DNA of 64,000 nucleotides from Chitinophagaceae bacterium UBA4857 (GCA_002399735.1 DHEF01000039.1:217136-281135); one strand, 5' to 3'. Shown: positions 50,676 through 58,634, numbered from the stretch's first letter. Notes: a model not told the origin generated them from the letters alone. Program-made: numbers and translations.

Positions 50676-51204
50676 GATGCTTTGTAGCCGAGTTTCATGC
50701 ATTGGGCTCGGTGTAAAAAATCTTATTACAACAAATGCTGAGTCCGGCATATACAGACTTAGCCTTGCGTAAGACTTGGCTTGGAAGTGTAATTGAGTGT
50801 GCAATCAATTGCCTCCAGCTTTAGCTGGAGGATTGATTGAGAATAAAAAAGGCTTTAGCCGAATTAACTCCTATAAAAATAAAAAAATAAGCTACCGAAA
50901 ACGACCAGCGTATAACGCGATGATGATTAGCGAACCGAACGATGCAGTGAGTGACACAACAGGCGATGATAGTAGCACAGATGCTCGTAACATAAAACCC
51001 TCATTTTTATACTATCTAAATCCCTCCGAAGGAGGTTCACGTAAGGGAAGTAACGAAGTTAGGGGGAGACTTCAATCAAGGGTGGGACGCTAGTAACAAA
51101 AAAATAATCTTGTTCATATAGACTTTAAAGCCTCTTTAGGGGTTTGGGGGCTTTATTTTACCAATAACACAACAATTAAAAAATGACTAGCGGCTAATGC
51201 TACG
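50676..51204. other. Long intergenic region with composite repeats, no gene
   Basis: Before the ABC transporter. Holds the composite repeat at 50903-51155 and a small palindrome GCCTCCAGCTTTAGCTGGAGG at about 50810-50831 (noted by position). A 98-residue open frame at 50797-51093 runs through the repeats and is not accepted as a gene. Confidence 0.55.
50903..51155 (-). repeat. Composite modular repeat (two joined copies)
   Basis: First unit: CGCGATGATGATTAGCGAAC, GCAGTGAGTGACACAACAGG, CGATGATAGTAGCACAGATG, GTAACATAAAA. Second unit: CCCTCCGAAGGAGG palindrome, CAATCAAGGGTGGGACGCTA, GTAACAAAAAAA, and AAAGCCTCTTTAGGGGTTTG. The second end resembles 2300-2333 and 45690-45768. Confidence 0.75.
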
Positions 51205-51212
51205 TATATTTG
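51205..51212 (+). promoter_or_regulatory. -7 element of ABC exporter promoter
   Basis: TATATTTG fits TAnnTTTG exactly. It overlaps the first codon of the longest open frame, so translation must begin further on; the predicted transcription start near 51219 leaves about 15 bases to the TTG at 51234. No clear -33 TTTG was seen. Confidence 0.55.
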
Positions 51213-51233
51213 CCAGCTTTAAATACATACTGT

Positions 51234-53009
51234 TTGTCCGGAGCTAAGAAAAAAACATTTGATATTACACACCTGCGCAGGGTGTTTGGTTATGCTGCGC
51301 CATATAAACGAAAATTTTATACTTCGGTTATTATGGCCATTATGCTGGCATTAATTACGCCGGTGCGTCCTTACCTTATTCAGCTTACGGTTGATAAATA
51401 CATAACCAATGGACTGGTGAATATGGTTATTTACATTACCATTATCCAGATAGGTTTGTTGTTATTGGAAACGGCCATGCGTTTTGTTTTTTCCTTTACT
51501 ACGGCGTGGTTAGGGCAAGCAGTGGTAAAAGATATTCGCGTTGCTACTTACAAAAAAGTATTAAACCTTAACCTTCGTCAGTTTGATACCACGCCTATTG
51601 GTACTTTAACAACCCGAACAATAAATGATATAGAATCTATCAACGATATTTTTGCAGATGGGTTGGTGCCGATTATAACCGATCTATTATCTATTGTATG
51701 TGTTTTGGGTTATATGTTTTGGGTTGATTGGCAACTGACGTTGATTGCACTGATTCCTTTCCCGATTATTATTATTGGTACGTATTATTTTAGAAAGAGC
51801 ATTAATAAATCCTTTTTAAAAGTGCGTAATGCCGTAGCGGCATTGAATAGTTTTGTGCAGGAGCATTTAACCGGTATGCAGGTGGTACAGGCTTTTGCTA
51901 TAGAAAATAAGGAGTTTAAGAAGTTTGATACGATCAATAAAGAACACCGCAATGCCAATATTAAAGGCATATTGGCTTACTCTATATTCTTTCCGTTAAT
52001 TGAAATTGTATTAGCACTTTCTACGGCACTGTTGGTTTGGTGGTTGGCGGGTGAGTCGTTGCGGTTAAATCAAAGTCAGCAAGGTACCATGGTAGCTTTT
52101 ATACTATGTTTAAATTTATTATTCAGGCCATTACGTTTTATTGCCGATAAATTTAATGTACTGCAAATGGGCATTATTGCCAGCGAACGGGTATTTAAAG
52201 TGTTGGATAATCCGGATGTAACAAGTGATGAGAAAGACGTGAAAACTGATTTGCCACAACGCTTAACCGGAAGTATTTCTTTTAAACAGGTTACGTTTGG
52301 TTATGTGCCCGATAGCAAAGTATTGGACGATGTTTCTTTTGACGTAAAGCCCGGAGAAACAGTAGCGATTGTTGGTCATACAGGTAGTGGTAAAACAACT
52401 ATTATTAGTTTGCTTAACCGTTTATACGCTATTAATGAAGGAGAAATTGCTATTGACGATGCCAATATTAACCGTTACCCTTTAAACTACCTGCGCAAAA
52501 ACATTGCCGTGGTATTGCAGGATGTGTTTTTGTTCTCTGGTTCGGTAATGGAAAATATTACCCTGCGTGACCCGCAAATTACCCGTGAACAAGTTATAGA
52601 AGCTGCTAAACACATCAACATGCATGAGTTTATTATGCAGTTACCGGGTGGTTACGATTTTGAGGTAAAGGAAAGAGGCAGCACATTATCCTTAGGTCAG
52701 CGCCAGTTATTATCTTTCATCAGGGCCATTTTATACAATCCTTCTATTTTAATATTGGACGAAGCCACATCCTCTATTGATACCGAAAGTGAGTTACTAA
52801 TACAAAACGCCATTGATACTTTGGTAAAAGGCCGCACTTCCATTGTTATAGCGCATAGGTTGTCAACCATTCGCAAAGCCGATAAAATCATCGTATTAGA
52901 TCGGGGGCGTGTGGTAGAAATGGGCAATCATCGGGAGTTATTGCGGGAAAACGGTTTTTATGCCCGCTTGTACGAAACCCAGTTTGAAAAGCAGGAAGAG
53001 GCGGGATAG
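51234..53009 (+). CDS. ABC transporter, fused permease/ATPase (exporter, MsbA-like)
   Basis: 591 residues from a TTG at 51234 (SGAKKKTFDITHLRRV); the earlier TTG at 51210 lies in the promoter. Six transmembrane segments occupy residues about 25-310, followed by the nucleotide-binding domain: Walker A GHTGSGKTT near 381-389, signature STLSLGQRQ near 482-490 (LSLGQ instead of LSGGQ), Walker B ILILDEATSSID near 503, and H-loop VIAHRLST. It is a homodimeric inner-membrane exporter of lipid or drug type. Confidence 0.92.
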   Translation: MSGAKKKTFDITHLRRVFGYAAPYKRKFYTSVIMAIMLALITPVRPYLIQLTVDKYITNGLVNMVIYITIIQIGLLLLETAMRFVFSFTTAWLGQAVVKDIRVATYKKVLNLNLRQFDTTPIGTLTTRTINDIESINDIFADGLVPIITDLLSIVCVLGYMFWVDWQLTLIALIPFPIIIIGTYYFRKSINKSFLKVRNAVAALNSFVQEHLTGMQVVQAFAIENKEFKKFDTINKEHRNANIKGILAYSIFFPLIEIVLALSTALLVWWLAGESLRLNQSQQGTMVAFILCLNLLFRPLRFIADKFNVLQMGIIASERVFKVLDNPDVTSDEKDVKTDLPQRLTGSISFKQVTFGYVPDSKVLDDVSFDVKPGETVAIVGHTGSGKTTIISLLNRLYAINEGEIAIDDANINRYPLNYLRKNIAVVLQDVFLFSGSVMENITLRDPQITREQVIEAAKHINMHEFIMQLPGGYDFEVKERGSTLSLGQRQLLSFIRAILYNPSILILDEATSSIDTESELLIQNAIDTLVKGRTSIVIAHRLSTIRKADKIIVLDRGRVVEMGNHRELLRENGFYARLYETQFEKQEEAG

Positions 53010-53059
53010 CTCCTATATTTTTACTTTCTTCTTTTTAATTAATTTGGTAAATTGCAGGT

Positions 53060-53281
53060 ATGAAAAATTATGACAGTCTATCAAATAAAGAACAGGAGGC
53101 TCTTGCGCAAAGTTTTGCCCAAGAACCTGATGCTTTTTTTGAAAAAGCCGAAAATGATTTACTACGGGAAGCCCTAAGCCGCACCTACACCGAAAGGTTT
53201 TATACCATGACACGCCTGATGAAAATGAACAGGATGATGTCGAAGGCAAAAATTACTATTAATAAAAATCAGCCCAAATAA
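53060..53281 (+). CDS. Small conserved protein upstream of nucleotidyltransferase
   Basis: 73 residues, cytosolic and helical: NKEQEALAQSFAQEPDAFFEKAENDLLREALSRTYTERFYTMTRLMKMNRMMSKAKI. I recall similar short Bacteroidota proteins (LREAL-x-x-TYTERF ... MTRLMK) next to nucleotidyltransferases, where they could act as partner or antitoxin; no function is established. Eight bases separate it from the following frameshifted gene. Confidence 0.7.
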   Translation: MKNYDSLSNKEQEALAQSFAQEPDAFFEKAENDLLREALSRTYTERFYTMTRLMKMNRMMSKAKITINKNQPK

Positions 53282-53289
53282 TCCTGTAA

Positions 53290-53780
53290 ATGGACATTTT
53301 TGACGAGGAGTTGCTAAAATTATGGCGAAATCTTGCGACTTATAATGTTCGCTACATTATGGTAGGCGGGGTAGCCACCAATTTTAATGGTTACCAACGC
53401 ACTACCGATGATATTGATATTTGGATTGATATACCCCTGAAAACAGAGAAAATTTACGCAAAGCATTTAAAATGAGTGGTATGGGCGACTATTACATGCT
53501 TAAAACCATGCAAATAGTACCCGGCTGGACCGACTTTAGGTTAAATAGTGGCCTACGAGTAGATTTATTAGTTGACATGAAAGGTTTGGACGGGTTTAGC
53601 TTTGACCAATGCTTACAAATGTCAAACCAAGCGGAGATTGAAGGCGTTAAAATATCTTTTCTACATGTAAATCAACTTATTGCCAATAAAAAAGCGGTTA
53701 ACCGACCCAAAGATCAGTTGGATTTAATATATCTGCAGCGCATCAAGGATATTTTAGACACACAAAACCCCGATTCCTGA
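53290..53780 (+). pseudogene. Nucleotidyltransferase-like gene with a frameshift
   Basis: The N-terminal part (VRYIMVGGVATNFNGYQRTTDDIDIWID, with the GG and DxD of an MNT-type nucleotidyltransferase) is in the frame of 53290 up to about 53430. From 53433 the homologous continuation is in the frame of 53472: TPENRENLRKAFKMSGMGDYYMLKTMQIVPGWTDFRLNSGLRVDLLVDMKG ... FLHVNQLIANKKAVNRPKDQLDLIYLQRIK. One base is missing (or two extra) at 53430-53433. The first frame stops at 53475 after 61 residues. No canonical slippery heptamer is present. Confidence 0.8.
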
Positions 53781-53809
53781 TTTTTTCCCAAATTCAAAAC
53801 CTTAAAGCA

Positions 53810-53838
53810 TTGTTTTGACGGCAAGCTCCTTATCTTTG
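53810..53838 (+). promoter_or_regulatory. atpB promoter
   Basis: TTG at 53810-53812, spacer 18, and TATCTTTG at 53831-53838 match the Bacteroidota consensus. The predicted transcription start near 53845 gives a leader of about 13 bases. Confidence 0.75.
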
Positions 53839-53857
53839 CGCCAAATTTCAGAACGGT

Positions 53858-54934
53858 ATGACCTCAGGAAGACTTAAATCCTTTTCTATAGCGGCTTTCA
53901 GCCTTTTTTGCGTGTTAATTTCATTTACAGCAAAAGCAGGCGGTGGCGGCGAAGAAGGGAAAAAATTTGACGCTGGTAAAGCCATGTTGGATCACATTGC
54001 GGACGCACATGAGTTTCATTTCTTTTCTGTAGGTGATTTTCACGCTACCTTACCACTCCCTGTTATTCTATACTCTCCACAACGCGGTTTAGACGTTTTC
54101 ATGTCCTCAAATTTTCATCACGGGCATGATGATTACAAAGGTTACCGCATGGTAGGCCACGATATTGTAGCCGTAAACGAAGCCGGTGTGGTTGATGAAA
54201 CCGTAACCGTACTGGATTTCTCCATCACCAAAAACGTAGCCCAAATGATTTTGGCCTTGGTGGTACTTTTCTTCTTGTTAAAAGCCGTGGCCAATAAATA
54301 CAAAACCGGACAAGGTGTAACCTCTGCCCCCAAAGGTTTTCAAAACGCAATTGAGCCGGTAGTTATGTTTGTACGTGACGATATTGCAAAACCCAACCTG
54401 CATCACAAGGCAAACAGGTATTTGCCGTATTTATTAACCTTATTCTTCTTCATTCTTATTAATAACATATTTGGTTTATTACCCGGTGCGGCCAACGTAA
54501 CAGGTAATATCGCCTTCACTTTGGTATTAGGTTTAATATCATTAGTGGTTATTTTATTCAGCACCAACAAACATTTCTGGGGCCACGTATTCTGGTTTCC
54601 TGGTGTACCGGTGCCGGTTAAAATATTAATGTTACCGGTAGAGTTAATGGGTGTGTTTACCAAGCCTTTCGCATTAATTGTGCGTTTGTTCGCCAACATG
54701 ACAGCGGGCCACATCATCATCTTAAGCTTCATCAGCTTAATATTCATCTTTGCCGAAATGAGCAAAGTAGCCGGTTTTGGTTTTGCGCCATTATCAATAG
54801 CGTTTGCGGTATTTATTTATGTAATCGAGGTGTTGGTAGCCTTTATCCAGGCTTTCATTTTCACCAACCTTACAGCCGTATTTATCAGCCAGGCCATTGG
54901 CGATCATCATTATGAAGAAGACGTACATCATTAA
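53858..54934 (+). CDS. atpB: F0F1 ATP synthase subunit a
   Basis: 358 residues, longer than the enterobacterial protein because of a signal-like N-terminus (FSIAAFSLFCVLISFTAKAGG) and a His-rich periplasmic domain (HIADAHEFHFFSVGDFHATLPLP), both usual in Bacteroidota. Later segments NIAFTLVLGLISLVVILF, PVELMGVFTKPFALIVRLFANMTAGHIII (functional Arg) and VLVAFIQAFIFTNLTAVFIS form the proton half-channels. First gene of the atpB-E-F-H unit, with its own promoter. Confidence 0.95.
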   Translation: MTSGRLKSFSIAAFSLFCVLISFTAKAGGGGEEGKKFDAGKAMLDHIADAHEFHFFSVGDFHATLPLPVILYSPQRGLDVFMSSNFHHGHDDYKGYRMVGHDIVAVNEAGVVDETVTVLDFSITKNVAQMILALVVLFFLLKAVANKYKTGQGVTSAPKGFQNAIEPVVMFVRDDIAKPNLHHKANRYLPYLLTLFFFILINNIFGLLPGAANVTGNIAFTLVLGLISLVVILFSTNKHFWGHVFWFPGVPVPVKILMLPVELMGVFTKPFALIVRLFANMTAGHIIILSFISLIFIFAEMSKVAGFGFAPLSIAFAVFIYVIEVLVAFIQAFIFTNLTAVFISQAIGDHHYEEDVHH

Positions 54935-54961
54935 TTTGATGCACAACACAAAGTAGTTATT

Positions 54962-55060
54962 TGATTTTTTTTGTTAACCGGCTGCAGGAATGCTAATCAT
55001 CGTCCCTTGCGTCGCACACTTGTACAGCAGTAATGCTGTTCAACAGCAGACTCCTCGCAG
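54962..55060 (+). repeat. Modular intergenic repeat between atpB and atpE
   Basis: TTTTTTTTGTTAACCGGCTG, AATGCTAATCATCGTCCCTT, GCGTCGCACACTTGTACAGC, AGTAATGCTGTT. Unusual in lying inside an operon-type gene series. Confidence 0.75.
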
Positions 55061-55088
55061 CCATTAACCCAACAATATTGTACTCATC

Positions 55089-55127
55089 TATATACTATTA
55101 TCTAAATACTATATACTGATTACTAAA
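55089..55127. repeat. Degenerate TATACTATTATCTAAATACTA word before atpE
   Basis: ATATACTATTATCTAAATAC then TATATACTGATTACTA: a (A)TATACT(A)AT word repeated four times, followed by a T-tract and the atpE start. Confidence 0.5.
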
Positions 55128-55158
55128 AAGTTTTTTTAATTATAATAAAATCTGAATC

Positions 55159-55410
55159 ATGGATTTAATGAACATCCTGTTGGAAGTTTCTGGTAGCTGG
55201 TCACATTTTGGTGGCGCTATTGGTGCAGGTTTAGCTGCAATTGGTGCCGGTTTTGGTATTGGCCAAATTGGTAAAGGTGCTACTGAAGCTATTTCTCGTC
55301 AGCCAGAAGCTGCAAACGACATCCGTGGTGCTATGATCTTAACTGCTGCTTTCGTAGAGGGTGTTGCCCTTTTCGCAGTAATCGCAGGTTTATTAGCTGT
55401 ATTAAGCTAA
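55159..55410 (+). CDS. atpE: F0F1 ATP synthase subunit c
   Basis: 83 residues, two transmembrane helices joined by the polar loop SRQPEAANDIR. The ion-binding carboxylate is Glu67 in AAFVEGVALF. Helix 1 is Gly/Ala-rich (GAIGAGLAAIGAGFGIGQIGKG). The residue after the Glu is Gly rather than Ser, so the sodium-type ES motif is absent and proton coupling is expected. Confidence 0.96.
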   Translation: MDLMNILLEVSGSWSHFGGAIGAGLAAIGAGFGIGQIGKGATEAISRQPEAANDIRGAMILTAAFVEGVALFAVIAGLLAVLS

Positions 55411-55511
55411 TAATTCATAGTACGCAAAATTAGTGCTGTACCCAAGGCACAGGGCGGCGGGTACAGTTCTTATTTACAACAACAAAGCATAACGATACTA
55501 ATTTATATTTT

Positions 55512-56006
55512 ATGGGTTTATTAACTCCTTCACTTGGTTATTTTGTTTGGGCATTGGTTGCCTTTATCATCGTATTTCTTTTATTAAAAAAGTTTGCCTG
55601 GAAACCCATTCTTAAGTCTTTAAACGAAAGGGAAACCAATATCAGCAATGCTATTGCATCTGCTGAAAAGGTAAAAGCCGAAATGGCGCAATTGCAAAAC
55701 GAAAACGAAGCTTTATTAGCTAAAGCCCGTGAAGAAAGAGCGCAATTGCTGAAAGAAGCCCGTGACATGAAAGATAAAATCATTAACGAAGCTAAAGAGC
55801 AGGCTAAACTAGAGGCAAACAAAGTAATTGCCGAAGCACAAGCTGCTATTCAGGCTCAAAAAATGGCCGCACTTACCGATGTTAAAAACCAGGTAGGTAA
55901 ATTGGTAATAGAAGTAAGCGAAAAAGTATTAAGACAACAATTAAGCGGAAATGGTGCACAAGAAGCCCACATTCAGGGCTTGGTTGATACTTTAAAACTG
56001 AACTAA
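55512..56006 (+). CDS. atpF: F0F1 ATP synthase subunit b
   Basis: 164 residues: one N-terminal membrane helix (SLGYFVWALVAFIIVFLLLKKFAW) and a long charged coiled coil (ISNAIASAEKVKAEMAQLQNENEALLAKAREERAQLLKEARDMKDKI). This is the peripheral stalk subunit. It lies 101 bases after atpE and 70 bases before atpH. Confidence 0.95.
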   Translation: MGLLTPSLGYFVWALVAFIIVFLLLKKFAWKPILKSLNERETNISNAIASAEKVKAEMAQLQNENEALLAKAREERAQLLKEARDMKDKIINEAKEQAKLEANKVIAEAQAAIQAQKMAALTDVKNQVGKLVIEVSEKVLRQQLSGNGAQEAHIQGLVDTLKLN

Positions 56007-56046
56007 TAAAAAACTGAACAGGCTGGCTAAAACTGCTGCTGTTTAA

Positions 56047-56075
56047 GATTTTTTAATTTTTAATTTTTACTTTTT
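56047..56075 (+). repeat. U-rich leader word before atpH
   Basis: GATTTTTTAATTTTTAATTT then TTACTTTTTT, running directly into the ATG at 56077. Same word as before hemE and cdsA. Confidence 0.6.
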
Positions 56076-56076
56076 T

Positions 56077-56640
56077 ATGCGCAATCCACGTCTTGCTTCA
56101 AGATACGCTAAATCACTAGTTGACCTTGCTTTAGAACAAGGCCAGTTAGAACAGGTTTTTGCCGATATGCAATGGTTGCAGAATGTTTGCAAAAGCAGCC
56201 GCGATTTTGTAAACCTGTTACGTAGTCCTATTATTAAAGCTGATAAAAAAAATAAAATTGTTGACGTAGTTATAGGTGAACATGTATCGCCATTAACAAA
56301 AGCTTTTATTACTTTATTGGTTAACAAAGGCCGTGAAAAAAACTTACCCGAAGTTGCCGGTGCTGTAATTACACAGTACAAAGAACATAAAGGCATACAA
56401 ACTGTAGTGTTAACTACCGCCACGCCGGTAAGTGAGGCTACCAAACAAGCTATTGTTAACAAAATACAGGCCGACAGCAGCTATAAGAATATTGATATTG
56501 AAACCGTGGTTGATGATTCAATTATTGGCGGTTTTGTATTAAAAGCCGGCGATAAATTAATTGATGCAAGTATTGCTTATGACTTAAAAGCAATCGCACG
56601 TCAGTTTGAAAACAACGACTTTATTTACAAGGTTAGATAA
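56077..56640 (+). CDS. atpH: F0F1 ATP synthase subunit delta
   Basis: 187 residues. RNPRLASRYAKSLVDLALEQGQLEQVFADMQWL is the N-terminal helical domain that binds the alpha crown; the C-terminal part ends VDDSIIGGFVLKAGDKLIDASIAYDLKAIARQF, the delta/OSCP signature. It is the last gene of its unit: a strong terminator begins 20 bases after the stop. Confidence 0.95.
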   Translation: MRNPRLASRYAKSLVDLALEQGQLEQVFADMQWLQNVCKSSRDFVNLLRSPIIKADKKNKIVDVVIGEHVSPLTKAFITLLVNKGREKNLPEVAGAVITQYKEHKGIQTVVLTTATPVSEATKQAIVNKIQADSSYKNIDIETVVDDSIIGGFVLKAGDKLIDASIAYDLKAIARQFENNDFIYKVR

Positions 56641-56660
56641 GAAAGAGAATTTATTTTGCT

Positions 56661-56690
56661 AATGCCCTGTTGAAAAGCAGGGCATTTTTG
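56661..56690 (+). terminator. Strong terminator between atpH and atpA
   Basis: AATGCCCTG and CAGGGCATT form a perfect 9-bp stem around TTGAAAAG, followed by TTTTT. It separates atpBEFH transcription from atpA. Confidence 0.88.
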
Positions 56691-56834
56691 CTTTATATAT
56701 CCTTTAAAAAGCCTTACAGCACTTATTTTAAGTCAAAGGCAGTAGTAATTTGTGGTATTTGCAGGCCAATCTGGCCTTGGGGGCTGAAATTTGTAAACAT
56801 TTACCAAAATCGGTAGGATATTTTGGTGTGTTTT

Positions 56835-56865
56835 TTTGTTACTACGTACGGTTATACTACTTTTG
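56835..56865 (+). promoter_or_regulatory. Consensus promoter of atpA
   Basis: TTTG at 56835-56838, spacer 19, and TACTTTTG at 56858-56865. This is the best TTTG-N19-TAnnTTTG match found in the window; transcription is predicted to start near 56872. Confidence 0.85.
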
Positions 56866-56867
56866 CA

Positions 56868-56899
56868 CCCGAAAAAACAATGTAGGTTTTTCGGGGTTT
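56868..56899 (+). other. Stem-loop at the 5' end of the atpA transcript
   Basis: CCCGAAAAA and TTTTTCGGG form a 9-bp stem around ACAATGTAGG, starting at the predicted transcription start. It could stabilise the mRNA; there is no T-tract after it that would make it a terminator. Confidence 0.6.
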
Positions 56900-56900
56900 G

Positions 56901-56980
56901 TTGAACAGAATTACTGAACGATGAACGGAGCGTCGCAACTAAAGTTCAATCAGGGTACTGCAGCCGACCTCCTAAAAAAT
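56901..56980 (-). repeat. Modular intergenic repeat within the atpA leader
   Basis: GAACAGAATTACTGAACGAT, GAACGGAGCGTCGCAACTAA, AGTTCAATCAGGGTACTGCA, GCCGACCTCCTAAAAAA. Shares the GGAGCGTCGC core with 32230-32250 (inverted). Confidence 0.7.
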
Positions 56981-57005
56981 TAAACATCAATTAAATTTTA
57001 ACTAT

Positions 57006-58583
57006 ATGCCAGAAATAAAGCCAGATGAAATATCGGCCATACTGCGCCAGCAATTGAGCAATTTTAACGCCAATGCCGACTTGGAAGAAGTAGGTACCGT
57101 TTTACAAATAGGTGATGGTATTGCCCGTGTTTACGGATTGAACAATGTGAGCTATGGTGAGCTGGTTGAGTTTGAAAATGGTGTACGTGCTATTGCATTG
57201 AACCTTGAGGAAGATAATGTGGGTGTGGTATTGATGGGGGAAAGCAAAGGTGTTAAAGAGGGGGCTCAGGTGCGCCGTACCAAACAAATTGCATCTATTA
57301 AAGTAGGTGAAGGTATGGTGGGCCGTGTAGTAAATACTTTAGGTGAGCCAATTGATGGTAAAGGTCCTATTGCCGGGGAACGTTACGAAATGCCTTTGGA
57401 GCGTAAAGCACCGGGTGTGATTTTCCGTGAGCCGGTTAAAGAACCATTACAAACCGGTATCAAAGCTATTGATGCGATGATTCCGATTGGTCGAGGCCAA
57501 CGTGAGTTAATTATTGGTGACCGCCAGACCGGTAAAACGGCTATTGCGGTTGATACCATTATTAACCAAAAAGAATTTTTTAAAGCAGGTCAGCCTGTTT
57601 ATTGTATATATGTAGCTATTGGTCAAAAAGCATCTACCATTGCCGGTGTAATGAAAACTTTAGAAGACAATGGTGCAATGGAGTACACGACTATTGTTGC
57701 CGCCTCTGCTTCTGACCCTGCGCCTTTACAATTCTACGCTCCGTTTGCAGGTGCTGCCATTGGTGAGTTTTTCCGCGATACCGGTCGCCCGGCATTAATT
57801 ATTTATGATGACCTTTCTAAACAAGCCGTGGCTTACCGTGAGGTATCATTATTATTAAAACGTCCTCCGGGTCGTGAGGCTTATCCTGGTGACGTATTTT
57901 ACCTGCATAGCCGTTTATTAGAGCGTGCCGCTAAGGTTATTAACAACGACGAGATTGTTAAAGACATGAACGACTTACCAGATTCAATTAAACATTTGGT
58001 AAAAGGTGGGGGATCACTAACCGCTTTACCGATTATTGAAACACAAGCCGGTGACGTATCTGCTTACATTCCTACCAACGTAATTTCAATTACGGACGGT
58101 CAGATTTTCCTTGAATCTAATTTATTCCTTTCCGGTATCCGCCCTGCTATTAACGTAGGTATTTCGGTAAGCCGTGTGGGTGGTAATGCGCAGATTAAAT
58201 CAATGAAAAAAGTAGCTGGTACCTTAAAGCTTGACCAGGCTTTATACCGTGAGCTAGAGGCTTTCTCTAAATTTGGTGGTGACCTGGATGCTGCAACTAA
58301 AAATGTAATTGACAAAGGTGCCCGTAACGTGGAGCTTTTGAAACAAGCTCAATACGCTCCTTTCAGCGTAGAAAAACAAGTTGCTGTAATTTACTTAGGC
58401 ACCAACGGTTTAATTAAAGAGGTAGCAGTAAGTAAAGTAAAACAGTTTGAAGAACATTTCTTATTAGAAATGGAAAATCAACTGCCTGATGTATTAGCGC
58501 AGTTTAAAAAAGGTGATTTACCTGAAGCCGGTTTAAAGAAAATGGTTGATTTGGCTAAAAGTATCATCCCTCAATACAAATAA
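57006..58583 (+). CDS. atpA: F0F1 ATP synthase subunit alpha
   Basis: 525 residues. The P-loop is GDRQTGKTAIAVDTI (about residues 175-190), and the alpha/beta signature PAINVGISVSRVGG is complete. It forms the catalytic hexamer with beta. It has its own promoter and is followed by a terminator, and atpG, which usually follows atpA, is not present downstream; gamma, beta and epsilon genes must be elsewhere. Confidence 0.97.
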   Translation: MPEIKPDEISAILRQQLSNFNANADLEEVGTVLQIGDGIARVYGLNNVSYGELVEFENGVRAIALNLEEDNVGVVLMGESKGVKEGAQVRRTKQIASIKVGEGMVGRVVNTLGEPIDGKGPIAGERYEMPLERKAPGVIFREPVKEPLQTGIKAIDAMIPIGRGQRELIIGDRQTGKTAIAVDTIINQKEFFKAGQPVYCIYVAIGQKASTIAGVMKTLEDNGAMEYTTIVAASASDPAPLQFYAPFAGAAIGEFFRDTGRPALIIYDDLSKQAVAYREVSLLLKRPPGREAYPGDVFYLHSRLLERAAKVINNDEIVKDMNDLPDSIKHLVKGGGSLTALPIIETQAGDVSAYIPTNVISITDGQIFLESNLFLSGIRPAINVGISVSRVGGNAQIKSMKKVAGTLKLDQALYRELEAFSKFGGDLDAATKNVIDKGARNVELLKQAQYAPFSVEKQVAVIYLGTNGLIKEVAVSKVKQFEEHFLLEMENQLPDVLAQFKKGDLPEAGLKKMVDLAKSIIPQYK

Positions 58584-58604
58584 TAATAACTAAAAGTTAT
58601 ATAC

Positions 58605-58634
58605 AGTCCCTGCATTTTGCGGGGACTTTTTTTA
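58605..58634 (+). terminator. Terminator after atpA
   Basis: AGTCCC and GGGACT with inner GC pairs around ATTTT, followed by TTTTTTT. It confirms that atpA is transcribed alone. Confidence 0.85.

Larger units (their letters stand above)
56641..57005. other. atpH-atpA intergenic region: terminator, promoter, structured leader
   Basis: 365 bases without a gene. In order: the atpH terminator, about 140 AT-rich bases, a consensus promoter, a 5' stem-loop and a modular repeat inside the atpA leader. Confidence 0.8.

Noticed and set aside
50797..51093. 98-residue open frame on the plus strand
   Set aside because: It is made almost entirely of repeat blocks (the translated TGGTNACATAAAA and CCTCCGAAGGAGG segments).
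53430..53475. Programmed -1 frameshift in the nucleotidyltransferase
   Set aside because: No X XXY YYZ slippery heptamer or downstream structure was found at the junction; an indel is simpler.
55159..55410. Sodium-coupled c-ring
   Set aside because: The residue after the essential Glu67 is Gly, not Ser/Thr, and the helix 1 Gln is not at the position aligned with the sodium-ligand Gln.
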